Origin: Pseudomonas sp. TH43
GTDB taxonomy: Bacteria; Pseudomonadota; Gammaproteobacteria; Pseudomonadales; Pseudomonadaceae
Assembly: GCF_016650635.1 (NCBI RefSeq)
Contig: NZ_JAEKFI010000004.1
Location: forward strand, 2,030,501-2,094,500
Reading direction: 5' to 3'
Length of the DNA stretch: 64,000 nucleotides
In this document: piece by piece, positions 51,501-60,102 of the stretch
How positions within the stretch are numbered: position 1 is the stretch's first letter
Layout: every line of letters starts with the position of its first letter
Position numbers and translations under genes: made by a program
The notes under the pieces: model-generated
Database searches by the model: none
The model's input: only the letters and a program-made list of their open reading frames with translations
What the model was told of the DNA's origin: nothing

Positions 51501-51769
51501 TGATGATCGGCCTTATCCAGTTCGGCAAAGACATCTTCAGCATCACTAAACTTGCCTTCCTCGATCTCCCGGTTACCCATCGCCAACAGTTTAAGTAACG
51601 CCATCGTGCCTTCTTGCTCTTCAAAACTTTTCACGTCCATGACCACTAGCTTGGCTTCACCATTTTGAGTGATTACCAGCGGCTCGCGGCTTTCTGTGAT
51701 TGTTTTGACGATCTCGGCCGTGTGGCTTTTCAGGTAACTGATCGGTTTGATTTGCGATGAAAGCTTCAT
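51497..51769 (-). CDS. Phd/YefM-type antitoxin
   Basis: 90 residues. The N-terminal DNA-binding Phd/YefM domain reads IKPISYLKSHTAEIVKTITESREPLVITQNGEAKLVVMDVKSFEE; the C-terminal 35 residues are acidic and should wrap the toxin. Full length and in the proper order before the toxin. A palindromic operator lies about 25 bases upstream (51793-51820), consistent with autoregulation. Confidence 0.9.
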   Translation of the reverse strand: MKLSSQIKPISYLKSHTAEIVKTITESREPLVITQNGEAKLVVMDVKSFEEQEGTMALLKLLAMGNREIEEGKFSDAEDVFAELDKADHQ

Positions 51770-51792
51770 GATTGAACCCCGCCAAATTGAAC

Positions 51793-51820
51793 AGGACTGA
51801 GTTTAGTCCTAATTCAGTCC
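51793..51820 (-). promoter_or_regulatory. Probable operator of the toxin-antitoxin pair
   Basis: Two interlocked inverted repeats: AGGACT (51793-51798) with AGTCCT (51805-51810), and GGACTGA (51794-51800) with TCAGTCC (51814-51820). Position just ahead of the antitoxin start fits Phd/YefM self-repression. Confidence 0.55.
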
Positions 51821-51885
51821 AGCGTCAGTGAGAGCTGACCAACGTGTTCCAATGTCCACATTCCTTCGTCGCTGATGTCGCCATC

Positions 51886-51960
51886 GCGAGCAAGCTCGGC
51901 TCCTACAGGATATCTGTGAACGACACAGAACCACTGTAGGAGCCGAGCTTGCTCGCGAAG
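51886..51960. repeat. REP doublet (GTAGGAGCCGAGCTTGCTCGCGA class)
   Basis: Arms of 24 bp, 51886-51909 and 51937-51960, perfect complement, in the gap between the toxin-antitoxin pair and the chemoreceptor. Confidence 0.88.
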
Positions 51961-51977
51961 GGGCCAGTGGCCGCGTC

Positions 51978-53870
51978 TTAAATGCGGAAGCTACCCACCA
52001 ACTGCTTGAGACGCGCCGCCTGCTGCTCCAGATCCGAACAAGCCCGCAACGTCGCCTGCAAGTTCTCCACACCTTCCTGATTCAGCGTGTTGATCTCGTT
52101 GATGTCGACGTTGATCGACTCGACCACAGCGGTCTGCTCTTCGGTTGCAGTGGCCACCGACTGGTTCATCCCGTCGATTTCGCCGATGCGCTGGGTCACG
52201 CTGCCCAGGCGTTCGCCAGCCTGATTGGCGATGCCGACGCTGCTTTCGCTCTCGCGCTGGCTCTCGGTCATGATGCTCACCGCCTGACGCGCGCCGACTT
52301 GCAGCTCTTCGATCATCTTCTGCACTTGCTGCGCCGAATCCTGAGTGCGGTGGGCGAGGTTGCGGACTTCGTCGGCGACCACGGCGAAACCACGGCCGGC
52401 TTCACCGGCGCGCGCGGCTTCGATCGCGGCGTTCAGCGCCAGCAGATTAGTCTGCTGCGAAATGCTGGTGATCACTTCCAGAATCTGGCCGATGTTCACC
52501 GTGTTGCTGTTCAGGGTTTCAATGTTGCCGCACGAATCGCTGATCTTCGCCGACAGCTGTTGCATCGCCTGGATGGTTTTATCCACCACCTGCTGGCCGT
52601 CGACCGCCAGGCTGCGCGCATCGCTGGAGTGCTGCGAGGCGAGGGCGGCGTTCTGGGCGATTTCCTGCGCAGCGGCGCCGAGCTGGTTGATCGCCGCAGC
52701 GACGCTGTTGGTGCGAGTGGCTTGCTGGTCGGAGTTGTACATCGACGAATTCGACGCTGCGACCACGCGCAGGGCGACTTCGTTGACCTGCCCAGTGGCC
52801 GAAGACACTTCGCGGATCGAGGTGTGGATACGTTCGACGAAACGGTTGAACGAGGTGCCCAAGGCGCCAAATTCGTCATTGCCGTGAATCACCAGACGCT
52901 TGGTCAGGTCGCCTTCACCTTCAGCGATGTCGTGCATGGCCCGGCCCATGGTCAACAGCGGCTGCATCAATACACGGATCAGCATGCCCAGGAGGGCGAT
53001 GATGATCACCACAGCGATGATCATGGCGATCAGCGCCGAAGTGCGGAATTCGCTGAGCATCGAGAAAGCCGTGTCTTTGTCCAGCACCAGCGCTACGTAC
53101 CAGTCGGCGGAAGGCACGCCGTTGACGCGGGTGAACGAGATCAGTTGGGTCTTGCCGTCGAACTCGACTTCTTTCAGGCCCGGGCTGACTTTTGGCGCAC
53201 CGGTAGGGTAGGCCTCGGCCAGAGTCTTGAGCACCAGTTTGCTGTCCGGGTGGATCAGGATCTTGCCATCGGCGCTGACGATGAACGCGTGGCCGTGGCC
53301 GCCGAAATTCAGCGAGTTGATGATCGCGCTGATGCTGGTCAGGTCGATGTCGGCACCGGCGACACCGAGCATCTGGCCTTGACGCTGCACCGGCGTGGCG
53401 ACGGTGATCACCAGTTTGCCCGACGAGGCCGCAATGTATGGTTCGGTGACGATGGTTTGCTGTGCGCTGTTGGCGGCTTTGTACCAGCCGCGTGCGCGCG
53501 GATCGTAGTCCGGCGCGCGGTTGCCGGCGGGCACCGAGAACATCACGCCGTCAGCGCCGCCGAAGTAGCTGAGCTGGAAATTGCCGGTGTAGGCGGGCAG
53601 GTCGATGATGCGCTTGAGGCTGGCGGGCGCGTTGCCGTCGACGGCGACTTGCTGCGACAGCGACTGCAGCAATTGAATGCGGCTTTCCAGCCAGGTCTGA
53701 ATGTTGCTGGTGGTCAGGCTGCCCAGTTCCTGCATTGAAGCTTCGGTGCTGCTGCTCAGGGCTTCGCGCTGTCGATAGTCGTTGAACAAGATGAAACAGG
53801 CGAACGCAACGGCCACCACGAGGGCGGCAGCCAACAAGATCTTGTGGCTGAATTTCATGTTTCTGGTCAT
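51978..53870 (-). CDS. Methyl-accepting chemotaxis protein, amino-acid type (PctA-like)
   Basis: 630 residues. TM1 about 11-30, periplasmic dCache domain about 35-280, TM2 about 283-305 (ALIAMIIAVVIIIALLGMLI), HAMP and signalling domain with the hairpin tip EAARAGEAGRGFAVVADEVRNLAHRT. The dCache domain keeps the amino-acid-binding set: Tyr122, Arg127, Trp129, Tyr130, Tyr145 and Asp174. Layout and N-terminus (KFSHKILLAA) match PctA/B/C of P. aeruginosa, so it should sense amino acids. No C-terminal CheR pentapeptide. The start at 53870 was chosen to match PctA; ATG 53858 is the alternative. Confidence 0.93.
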   Translation of the reverse strand: MTRNMKFSHKILLAAALVVAVAFACFILFNDYRQREALSSSTEASMQELGSLTTSNIQTWLESRIQLLQSLSQQVAVDGNAPASLKRIIDLPAYTGNFQLSYFGGADGVMFSVPAGNRAPDYDPRARGWYKAANSAQQTIVTEPYIAASSGKLVITVATPVQRQGQMLGVAGADIDLTSISAIINSLNFGGHGHAFIVSADGKILIHPDSKLVLKTLAEAYPTGAPKVSPGLKEVEFDGKTQLISFTRVNGVPSADWYVALVLDKDTAFSMLSEFRTSALIAMIIAVVIIIALLGMLIRVLMQPLLTMGRAMHDIAEGEGDLTKRLVIHGNDEFGALGTSFNRFVERIHTSIREVSSATGQVNEVALRVVAASNSSMYNSDQQATRTNSVAAAINQLGAAAQEIAQNAALASQHSSDARSLAVDGQQVVDKTIQAMQQLSAKISDSCGNIETLNSNTVNIGQILEVITSISQQTNLLALNAAIEAARAGEAGRGFAVVADEVRNLAHRTQDSAQQVQKMIEELQVGARQAVSIMTESQRESESSVGIANQAGERLGSVTQRIGEIDGMNQSVATATEEQTAVVESINVDINEINTLNQEGVENLQATLRACSDLEQQAARLKQLVGSFRI

Positions 53871-54151
53871 CGAATGAACTACCGCGAAGGGGCTGGTCAA
53901 GAAAGGGCGGCAATTTGCCACACTCGGGGGCTTTGCGCTGCTCTTATTTCGGCCACCGGGCGCCAAAGATTAGGCGCCTTTCAGGAAAGGCGACGAAATG
54001 CCCAATAGCCCTACAAAGTGTCTGATTTATCGACGAATGCCGGACGAGTGGAGGGATAAATAGCCCTCGGTCGAGGGAACCAGATGAGGGTTTTCTCTTC
54101 TAAGCTTCTGGTTGGCACCATGCCATCCCCCCTCGTTCCAGGAGTTACACC

Positions 54152-54406
54152 ATGTCGCTGCGATCTATCGCCCTGCTTTCGTTTTGCGTGCTGTTGGCCG
54201 CATGCAGCAAGGTCAATCAGGAAAACTACTCGAAGCTCTCGGCCGGGATGGCCAAGGCCGAAGTTGAGACTCTGCTCGGCAAGCCGACTGATTGCTCGGG
54301 CGCGCTCGGCATGTCCAGTTGCACCTGGGGCGACAAGAACAGCTTTATCAGCGTGCAGTACGCCGGTGACAAAGTGCTGATGTTTTCCGGCCAAGGCCTG
54401 AAGTAA
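54152..54406 (+). CDS. Small lipoprotein (DUF3862/BamE-like)
   Basis: 84 residues. Signal peptide ends in the lipobox LAAC, Cys18. The mature part KVNQENYSKLSAGMAKAEVETLLGKPTDC...GMSSCTWGDKN resembles the SmpA/BamE-like fold of small lipoproteins (the phrase L..GM...EV..LLG.P). Two cysteines may form a disulfide. Ribosome site AGGAG. It is followed at 30 bp by the lipocalin gene, in the same direction. Confidence 0.82.
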   Translation: MSLRSIALLSFCVLLAACSKVNQENYSKLSAGMAKAEVETLLGKPTDCSGALGMSSCTWGDKNSFISVQYAGDKVLMFSGQGLK

Positions 54407-54436
54407 ACCGGGGCTTCGCGCCCACGGAGAAGAAAA

Positions 54437-55006
54437 ATGAAGCGGTTATTGTTAATCCTTTTTGCTGGCCTGGTACTGGCCGGCTGCGCCAGTTCCGGCG
54501 TAGATCCGTTGGCGCCGAAGACCGTCAACAGCGTCAATCTCAAGCGTTACCAGGGCACTTGGTATGAACTGGCGCGTTTGCCGATGTACTTCCAGCGCAA
54601 TTGCGCGCAATCCGAAGCCCGTTACACCCTCAAGCCCGATGGCAACGTTGCGGTGTTCAACCGTTGCATGACAACGGACTGGCAGTGGGAAGAGGTCAAG
54701 GGCACGGCTTATCCACAGGTGCCGGGCAAGACCGACAAGTTGTGGGTCGAGTTCGATACCTGGTTCTCGCGGTTGATTCCGGGTGTGGCCAAGGGCGAAT
54801 ACTGGGTGTTGTACGTCAGTGACGACTACAAAACCGCGATTGTCGGCGACCCGAGTCGCAAGTACTTGTGGCTGCTGTCGCGCACGCCGACCGTCAACGG
54901 TGTGGTGCGTGAAGAGTTGCTGAGCAAGGCGCGGCAACAGGGTTACGACACCACGCGATTGATCTGGCGAGCGTCGGATCGGCAGATGGCCAAGACTTCT
55001 AATTAA
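54437..55006 (+). CDS. blc: Outer-membrane lipocalin (Blc type)
   Basis: 189 residues. Lipobox LAGC with Cys17, then the lipocalin signature YQGTWYELARLP, RNCAQSEARYTLKPDGNVAVFNRC, and the strand KGEYWVLYVSDDYKTAIVGDPSRKYLWLLSRTP. Bacterial lipocalins sit at the outer membrane and bind lipids, often under envelope stress. No other envelope-stress gene lies next to it except the small lipoprotein upstream, with which it may be co-transcribed. Confidence 0.93.
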   Translation: MKRLLLILFAGLVLAGCASSGVDPLAPKTVNSVNLKRYQGTWYELARLPMYFQRNCAQSEARYTLKPDGNVAVFNRCMTTDWQWEEVKGTAYPQVPGKTDKLWVEFDTWFSRLIPGVAKGEYWVLYVSDDYKTAIVGDPSRKYLWLLSRTPTVNGVVREELLSKARQQGYDTTRLIWRASDRQMAKTSN

Positions 55007-55022
55007 GAACACTGCAAAACCA

Positions 55023-55112
55023 ATGTAGGAGTGAGCCTGCTCGCGATAGCGATGTGTCAGCCACATATTTATGTCTGATACACCGTTATCGCGAGCAGGC
55101 TCACTCCTACAT
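55023..55112. repeat. REP doublet (GTAGGAGTGAGCCTGCTCGCGA class)
   Basis: Perfect 26-bp arms, 55023-55048 and 55087-55112, between the convergent lipocalin and hutF. Confidence 0.9.
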
Positions 55113-55123
55113 TTGGTTATGTG

Positions 55124-56488
55124 TCAGCCTAAAAGGTCGCGCAGGACCTGGGTGAAGGCGCGTGCGCTGTCCTCTTCCCCGGCATGCCGGCCATCGCGCA
55201 CCACCCACTGGCCGTTGACCAGTACATCGCGCACCTGACGGTCCCCGCCAGCAAACAACCAGCGATTCAAAATCCCGTCGCCACTGGCGGTCGCCAGATA
55301 CGGGTCATTGCCATCGAGCACGATCCAGTCCGCACGCTTGCCGACTTCCAGCGCACCAATCGGCTGCCCCAATGCCTGAGCGCCACCGTCCAGCGCCGCG
55401 TCGTACAGCGTACGGCCGACCATCGGCTGATCCGCGCCATACAAACGGTTTCGCCGCTGATCGCGCAGACGCTGACCGTATTCCAGCCAACGCAATTCCT
55501 CGACCACACTGAGCGACACATGGCTGTCGGAACCGATGCCCATGCGTCCGCCCTGCGCGAGGAAATCCACGGCCGGGAAAATCCCGTCGCCCAGATTGGC
55601 TTCGGTGGTCAGGCACAAACCGGCGATGGCGCGACTCTTGGCCATCAGCGTGACTTCTTCAGGGTTGGCGTGGGTGGCGTGAACCAGGCACCAGCGCTGA
55701 TCGACTTCGGTATTTTCGTAAAGCCATTGCAGCGGACGACGACCGCTCCAGCTCAGGCAATCGTCGACTTCCTTCTGTTGTTCGGCGATGTGGATGTGCA
55801 CCGGGCATTGCTTGTCGCTGGCGGCCAATACTTCGCTGATCTGCTGCGGGGTGACCGCGCGCAACGAGTGGAAACACAGGCCCAGCGACTGCGCTTTTTG
55901 CTGAGCCAACAGCGGCTGCAAACGCGATTGCAGATTCAGGTAGTTTTCGGTGCTGTTGATAAAGCGGCGCTGGCCGTCGTTGGGCGTCTGGCCGCCAAAA
56001 CCGGAGTGGCTGTAGAGCACTGGCAGAAGGGTCAGACCGATGCCACTTTCGCTGGCCGCCTGACTGATGCGCAACGCCAGTTCGGCCGGATCCGCATACG
56101 GCTGGCCATTACTGTCGTGATGCACATAGTGAAATTCGGCCACCGAGGTGTAACCGGCTTTGAGCATTTCGATGTACAGCTGACGGGCGATGACGCCAAG
56201 TTGCTCCGGGCTGATTTTGCCGACGAGCCGATACATCAGATCGCGCCACGTCCAGAAACTGTCGTTGGGGTTGCCGGCCACTTCAGCCAGCCCTGCCATT
56301 GCGCGCTGGAAGGCGTGGGAGTGCAGGTTGGGCATCCCCGGCAGTAACGGACCGCTCAACCGTTCGGCGCCATCTGCGGTGGAATTGGCCTGGATTTGGG
56401 TCAGCAGGCCATCGGCGCTGACCTCAAGACGTACATTGTTGGCCCATCCGTTAGGCAGCAGCGCGCGTTCGGCAAAGAAAGCGGACAT
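55124..56488 (-). CDS. hutF: Formimidoylglutamate deiminase
   Basis: 454 residues, amidohydrolase. Converts N-formimino-glutamate to N-formylglutamate plus ammonia, step 4 of the five-step histidine route. Metal ligands: His56 and His58 (MPNLHSHAFQRAM), VHIHIAEQQKE, and GSDSHVSLS. It diverges from hutC across a 106-bp gap that contains a HutC-type operator. Together with HutG, expected elsewhere, it defines the five-step pathway of Pseudomonas. Confidence 0.97.
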   Translation of the reverse strand: MSAFFAERALLPNGWANNVRLEVSADGLLTQIQANSTADGAERLSGPLLPGMPNLHSHAFQRAMAGLAEVAGNPNDSFWTWRDLMYRLVGKISPEQLGVIARQLYIEMLKAGYTSVAEFHYVHHDSNGQPYADPAELALRISQAASESGIGLTLLPVLYSHSGFGGQTPNDGQRRFINSTENYLNLQSRLQPLLAQQKAQSLGLCFHSLRAVTPQQISEVLAASDKQCPVHIHIAEQQKEVDDCLSWSGRRPLQWLYENTEVDQRWCLVHATHANPEEVTLMAKSRAIAGLCLTTEANLGDGIFPAVDFLAQGGRMGIGSDSHVSLSVVEELRWLEYGQRLRDQRRNRLYGADQPMVGRTLYDAALDGGAQALGQPIGALEVGKRADWIVLDGNDPYLATASGDGILNRWLFAGGDRQVRDVLVNGQWVVRDGRHAGEEDSARAFTQVLRDLLG

Positions 56489-56514
56489 GGTTCAGCACCC
56501 CATCGTGTGTTATT

Positions 56515-56530
56515 TGTATATACATATACA
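56515..56530. promoter_or_regulatory. HutC operator in the hutF-hutC gap
   Basis: A 16-bp palindrome, arms TGTATAT and ATATACA around AC, close to the hut operator at 58257 (CTTGTATGTACAAG). It lies 27 bases upstream of hutF and 65 upstream of hutC and can repress both. Confidence 0.75.
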
Positions 56531-56594
56531 GACGTTTGCCTGCCCGGTAAACTCCGGCAAGCTAGCAACCTCTACCGACGAACAAGGATCAACC

Positions 56595-57344
56595 GTGCCG
56601 ACTCCGCCTCCAGTTTCCCCGTTGGCCGCGAACATGGGCGACAGTCCGGCGCCCTTGTACGCCCGCGTCAAACAGATGATCACCCAGCAAATCGACAGCG
56701 GTAACTGGCCGCCGCACTACCGCGTGCCGTCCGAAAGCGAGCTGGTCAACCAGCTCGGTTTCAGCCGCATGACCATCAACCGCGCGTTGCGCGAGATGAC
56801 TGCCGACGGTCTGCTGGTGCGCATGCAAGGCGTCGGTACTTTTGTAGCTGAGCCGAAGAGCCAGTCCGCGCTGTTCGAAGTGCACAACATCGCCGACGAA
56901 ATCGCCTCCCGTGGCCATCGCCACACCTGCCAGGTGATCACCCTCGAAGAAGAGGCTGCCGGTTCCGAGCGCGCGCTGGCACTGGACATGCGTGAAGGGC
57001 AGAAGGTTTTCCACTCGCTGATCGTCCATTACGAAAACGACATCCCGGTGCAAATCGAAGACCGCTTCGTCAACGCGCTGGTCGCCCCGGAATACCTCAA
57101 GCAGGACTTCACCCTGCAAACGCCTTACGCCTATCTCAATCAGGTCGCGCCGCTGACCGAGGGCGAACACGTGGTTGAAGCGATCCTCGCTGAATCGTCC
57201 GAATGCAAGTTGTTGCAGATCGAGAAGGGTGAGCCGTGCCTGCTGATTCGTCGCCGTACGTGGTCGGGGCGTCAGCCGGTGACCGCTGCACGTTTGATTC
57301 ACCCGGGTTCTCGTCATCGTCTGGAAGGGCGGTTCCATAAATAG
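56595..57344 (+). CDS. hutC: Histidine utilisation repressor (GntR family)
   Basis: 249 residues. N-terminal winged helix (LYARVKQMITQQIDSG, YRVPSESELVNQLGFSRMTINRALREM, GLLVRMQGVGTFVA) and a C-terminal UTRA effector domain (from about 95) binding urocanate. The start is GTG at 56595 with AAGGA six bases upstream; ATG 56634 would keep the HTH too. It represses hutF and the hutU operon, and responds to urocanate. hutD follows after 9 bp. Confidence 0.96.
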   Translation: MPTPPPVSPLAANMGDSPAPLYARVKQMITQQIDSGNWPPHYRVPSESELVNQLGFSRMTINRALREMTADGLLVRMQGVGTFVAEPKSQSALFEVHNIADEIASRGHRHTCQVITLEEEAAGSERALALDMREGQKVFHSLIVHYENDIPVQIEDRFVNALVAPEYLKQDFTLQTPYAYLNQVAPLTEGEHVVEAILAESSECKLLQIEKGEPCLLIRRRTWSGRQPVTAARLIHPGSRHRLEGRFHK

Positions 57345-57353
57345 AGAGCACAA

Positions 57354-57923
57354 ATGAATGGTTTGAAGGTTTTACGCGCCGAAGGCTACCCGCGCATGCC
57401 GTGGAAAAACGGCGGCGGCAGCACCGAGGAAATCACCCGTGATGCGGGGGCAGGGCTGGACGGTTTCGGCTGGCGCCTGTCGATTGCCGACATCGCCGAG
57501 TCGGGCGGATTTTCGACATTCGCCGGTTACCAGCGGGTAATCACTGTGCTGCAGGGTGACGGCATGACCTTGTGCGTTGACGGTGAGGATACGCGGCCGT
57601 TGTTACCGCTCGACCCCTTTGCCTTCAGCGGTGAAAGCCAGGTTTCCTGCACGCTGCTCGGCGGTGCGATTCGCGATTTCAACCTGATCTATGCACCGCA
57701 GCGTTACCGCGCGCGGTTGCAGTGGCTGGACGGCGAGCAGCGATTCTTCAGCTCGGCGGGGACGGTGCTGGTGTTCAGTGTCAGCGAGCTGCTGCAAGTG
57801 CGGGTCGGTGACAGCGTTGCGCAACTCGGTCGCCATGATTGCCTGCAACTGGACGGTAACGCCGGACTGGTTGAAGTCACCACTAATGCCGCTTGCTGCG
57901 TAATCGAACTCCTCCAAAACTGA
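57354..57923 (+). CDS. hutD: HutD family protein
   Basis: 189 residues. A cupin-fold protein of the HutD family (AEGYPRMPWKNGGGSTEEITRD, GFGWRLSIADIAESGGFSTFAGYQRVITVLQGDGM). Work on P. fluorescens suggests HutD sets an upper limit on hut expression by binding an intermediate; the mechanism is not settled. The bicupin fold has no obvious metal histidines here. It is co-transcribed with hutC and is followed by a gene-free region of 466 bases. Confidence 0.93.
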   Translation: MNGLKVLRAEGYPRMPWKNGGGSTEEITRDAGAGLDGFGWRLSIADIAESGGFSTFAGYQRVITVLQGDGMTLCVDGEDTRPLLPLDPFAFSGESQVSCTLLGGAIRDFNLIYAPQRYRARLQWLDGEQRFFSSAGTVLVFSVSELLQVRVGDSVAQLGRHDCLQLDGNAGLVEVTTNAACCVIELLQN

Positions 57924-57933
57924 ACACAACCCC

Positions 57934-58038
57934 TGTGGCGAGGGGATTTATCCCCGCTGGGTCGCGAAGCGGCCCCATTTTCGATTGGAAGAAGCGGGGC
58001 TGCTGCGCAGCCCGACGGGGATGAATCCCCTCGCCACA
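57934..58038. repeat. Long palindromic repeat (GTGGCGAGGGGATTTATCCCC class)
   Basis: Outer arms 57934-57956 and 58016-58038 pair (TGTGGCGAGGGGAT-TATCCCCG / CGGGGATGAATCCCC-TCGCCACA), with inner arms GAAGCGGCCCC/GGGGCTGCTGCGCAGCC. A further interspersed repeat class of pseudomonads. Confidence 0.82.
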
Positions 58039-58077
58039 AATGCATTCACACTTCCTGTTCCCAACCTTGCACCAACT

Positions 58078-58123
58078 TGTTACCGAACGCCCCAGCGTGG
58101 CGCAAAACCATGCTTGTGTAACA
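58078..58123 (+). promoter_or_regulatory. Candidate activator site upstream of hutU
   Basis: Inverted half-sites TGTTAC (58078-58083) and GTAACA (58118-58123), 34 bases apart, about 120-180 bases before the sigma-54 promoter. They look like CbrB-type half-sites; the wide spacing makes this tentative. Confidence 0.35.
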
Positions 58124-58236
58124 AAGTCCCAACTCGCGAAATCATCCCCACAAAAAATTTCATCCACGCCAGAACCCTTGATTCAGGCGCCCTCCAGCCG
58201 TGCCTGCAATTTTTCTTGATCACCCCTCCAACAAGT

Positions 58237-58252
58237 TGGCCGCTTGATTGCA
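58237..58252 (+). promoter_or_regulatory. Sigma-54 (-24/-12) promoter of the hutU operon
   Basis: TGGCCGCTTGATTGCA, GG-N10-GC exact (GG 58238-58239, GC 58250-58251). Start of transcription expected near 58262, inside the HutC operator. Agrees with reports that hut is sigma-54 and CbrAB/NtrBC dependent in P. fluorescens. Confidence 0.82.
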
Positions 58253-58256
58253 TATG

Positions 58257-58270
58257 CTTGTATGTACAAG
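58257..58270. promoter_or_regulatory. HutC operator at the hutU promoter
   Basis: CTTGTATGTACAAG, a palindrome with arms CTTGTA/TACAAG, matching the hut operator consensus. It covers the predicted transcription start, so a bound repressor would block RNA polymerase. Confidence 0.85.
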
Positions 58271-58389
58271 TAAAGACGTATGCGTATAAGTCCGCAGCGT
58301 CCACTGATTCGCTTGTCGCGCATTGAAGCGCACAGGCTGCTTGCCCACTGCCAGGGTTGGTTTGAATTGATCGCTGAGGAGTCTTTTTC

Positions 58390-60090
58390 GTGACTGACAA
58401 CAAAATGACCACTGCTACTACATTTACGAAGCACCGTGACGTAGAAATCCGTGCCGCACGCGGCAACAAGCTGACCGCCAAGAGCTGGCTGACCGAAGCG
58501 CCGCTGCGCATGCTGATGAACAACCTCGACCCGGAAGTCGCCGAGAACCCGAAAGAATTGGTGGTCTACGGTGGTATCGGTCGCGCCGCACGTAACTGGG
58601 AGTGCTACGACAAAATCGTCGAAAGCCTGACCAACCTGAACGACGACGAGACCCTGCTGGTGCAATCCGGCAAGCCGGTCGGCGTGTTCAAGACTCACAG
58701 CAATGCACCGCGCGTACTGATCGCCAACTCCAACCTCGTACCGCACTGGGCGAGCTGGGAGCACTTCAACGAACTCGACGCCAAAGGCCTGGCCATGTAC
58801 GGCCAGATGACCGCCGGCAGCTGGATCTACATCGGCAGCCAGGGCATCGTCCAAGGCACCTACGAAACCTTCGTTGAAGCCGGTCGCCAGCACTACAACG
58901 ACAACCTCACCGGCAAGTGGGTATTGACCGCCGGCCTCGGTGGCATGGGCGGCGCACAACCTCTGGCTGCAACCCTGGCCGGCGCTTGCTCGCTGAACAT
59001 CGAGTGCCAGCAGGTCAGCATCGATTTCCGCCTGAAAAGCCGTTACGTCGACGAGCAAGCCAAAGACCTCGACGACGCCTTGGCGCGCATCGACAAATAC
59101 ACCAAAGAAGGCAAAGCGATCTCCATCGCGCTGCTGGGTAACGCGGCAGAAATTCTGCCGGAACTGGTCAAGCGCGGCGTGCGCCCGGACATGGTCACCG
59201 ACCAGACCAGCGCCCACGATCCATTGAACGGTTACCTGCCAGCCGGCTGGACCTGGGACGAATACCGTGCCCGCGCCAAGACCGAACCGGCCGCTGTGAT
59301 CAAAGCCGCCAAGCAGTCGATGGCCGTGCACGTCAAAGCCATGCTGGAATTCCAGAAGCAAGGTATTCCGACCTTCGATTACGGCAACAACATCCGTCAG
59401 ATGGCGCAGGAAGAGGGCGTTGAAAACGCGTTCGATTTCCCTGGCTTCGTACCGGCTTACATCCGTCCACTGTTCTGCCGTGGCATCGGCCCGTTCCGTT
59501 GGGCGGCACTGTCGGGTGATCCGCAGGACATCTACAAAACCGACGCCAAGGTCAAAGAACTGATCCCGGACGACGCCCACCTGCACAACTGGCTGGACAT
59601 GGCCCGCGAGCGCATCAGCTTCCAGGGTCTGCCGGCACGTATCTGCTGGGTCGGTCTGGGCCTGCGCGCCAAGCTCGGTCTGGCATTCAACGAAATGGTC
59701 CGCAGCGGCGAACTGTCGGCGCCCATCGTGATCGGTCGCGACCACCTCGACTCCGGCTCAGTCGCCAGCCCGAACCGTGAAACCGAATCGATGCAGGACG
59801 GTTCCGACGCTGTGTCCGACTGGCCACTGCTCAACGCTTTGCTGAACACCGCGAGCGGTGCGACCTGGGTTTCCCTGCACCACGGCGGCGGCGTCGGCAT
59901 GGGCTTCTCGCAGCACTCGGGCATGGTGATTGTCTGCGACGGTACTGACGAAGCGGCCGAGCGCATTGCGCGCGTGCTGCACAACGACCCGGCCACCGGC
60001 GTTATGCGCCACGCCGATGCCGGTTACCAGATCGCCATCGACTGCGCCAAGGAGCAGGGCCTGAACCTGCCGATGATTACCGGTAAATAA
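58390..60090 (+). CDS. hutU: Urocanate hydratase
   Basis: 566 residues. NAD-dependent enzyme turning urocanate into imidazolone propionate, step 2 of histidine breakdown. Conserved blocks: ELVVYGGIGRAARNWECYDKI, NSNLVPHWASWEHFNEL, TAGLGGMGGAQPLAA (NAD loop), PAYIRPLFCRGIGPFRWAALSGDP and SLHHGGGVGMGFSQHSGMV. The start is GTG 58390 behind GAGGAG; ATG 58405 also possible. First gene of the operon that continues with transport genes; hutH is expected further on. Confidence 0.98.
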   Translation: MTDNKMTTATTFTKHRDVEIRAARGNKLTAKSWLTEAPLRMLMNNLDPEVAENPKELVVYGGIGRAARNWECYDKIVESLTNLNDDETLLVQSGKPVGVFKTHSNAPRVLIANSNLVPHWASWEHFNELDAKGLAMYGQMTAGSWIYIGSQGIVQGTYETFVEAGRQHYNDNLTGKWVLTAGLGGMGGAQPLAATLAGACSLNIECQQVSIDFRLKSRYVDEQAKDLDDALARIDKYTKEGKAISIALLGNAAEILPELVKRGVRPDMVTDQTSAHDPLNGYLPAGWTWDEYRARAKTEPAAVIKAAKQSMAVHVKAMLEFQKQGIPTFDYGNNIRQMAQEEGVENAFDFPGFVPAYIRPLFCRGIGPFRWAALSGDPQDIYKTDAKVKELIPDDAHLHNWLDMARERISFQGLPARICWVGLGLRAKLGLAFNEMVRSGELSAPIVIGRDHLDSGSVASPNRETESMQDGSDAVSDWPLLNALLNTASGATWVSLHHGGGVGMGFSQHSGMVIVCDGTDEAAERIARVLHNDPATGVMRHADAGYQIAIDCAKEQGLNLPMITGK

Positions 60091-60102
60091 ACGCAAAACC
60101 CC

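Larger units (their letters stand above)
57924..58389. other. hutD-hutU intergenic region
   Basis: 466 bases: a long palindromic repeat (57934-58038) on the left, then possible activator sites (58078-58123), the sigma-54 promoter (58237-58252) and the HutC operator (58257-58270). No gene. Confidence 0.8.
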
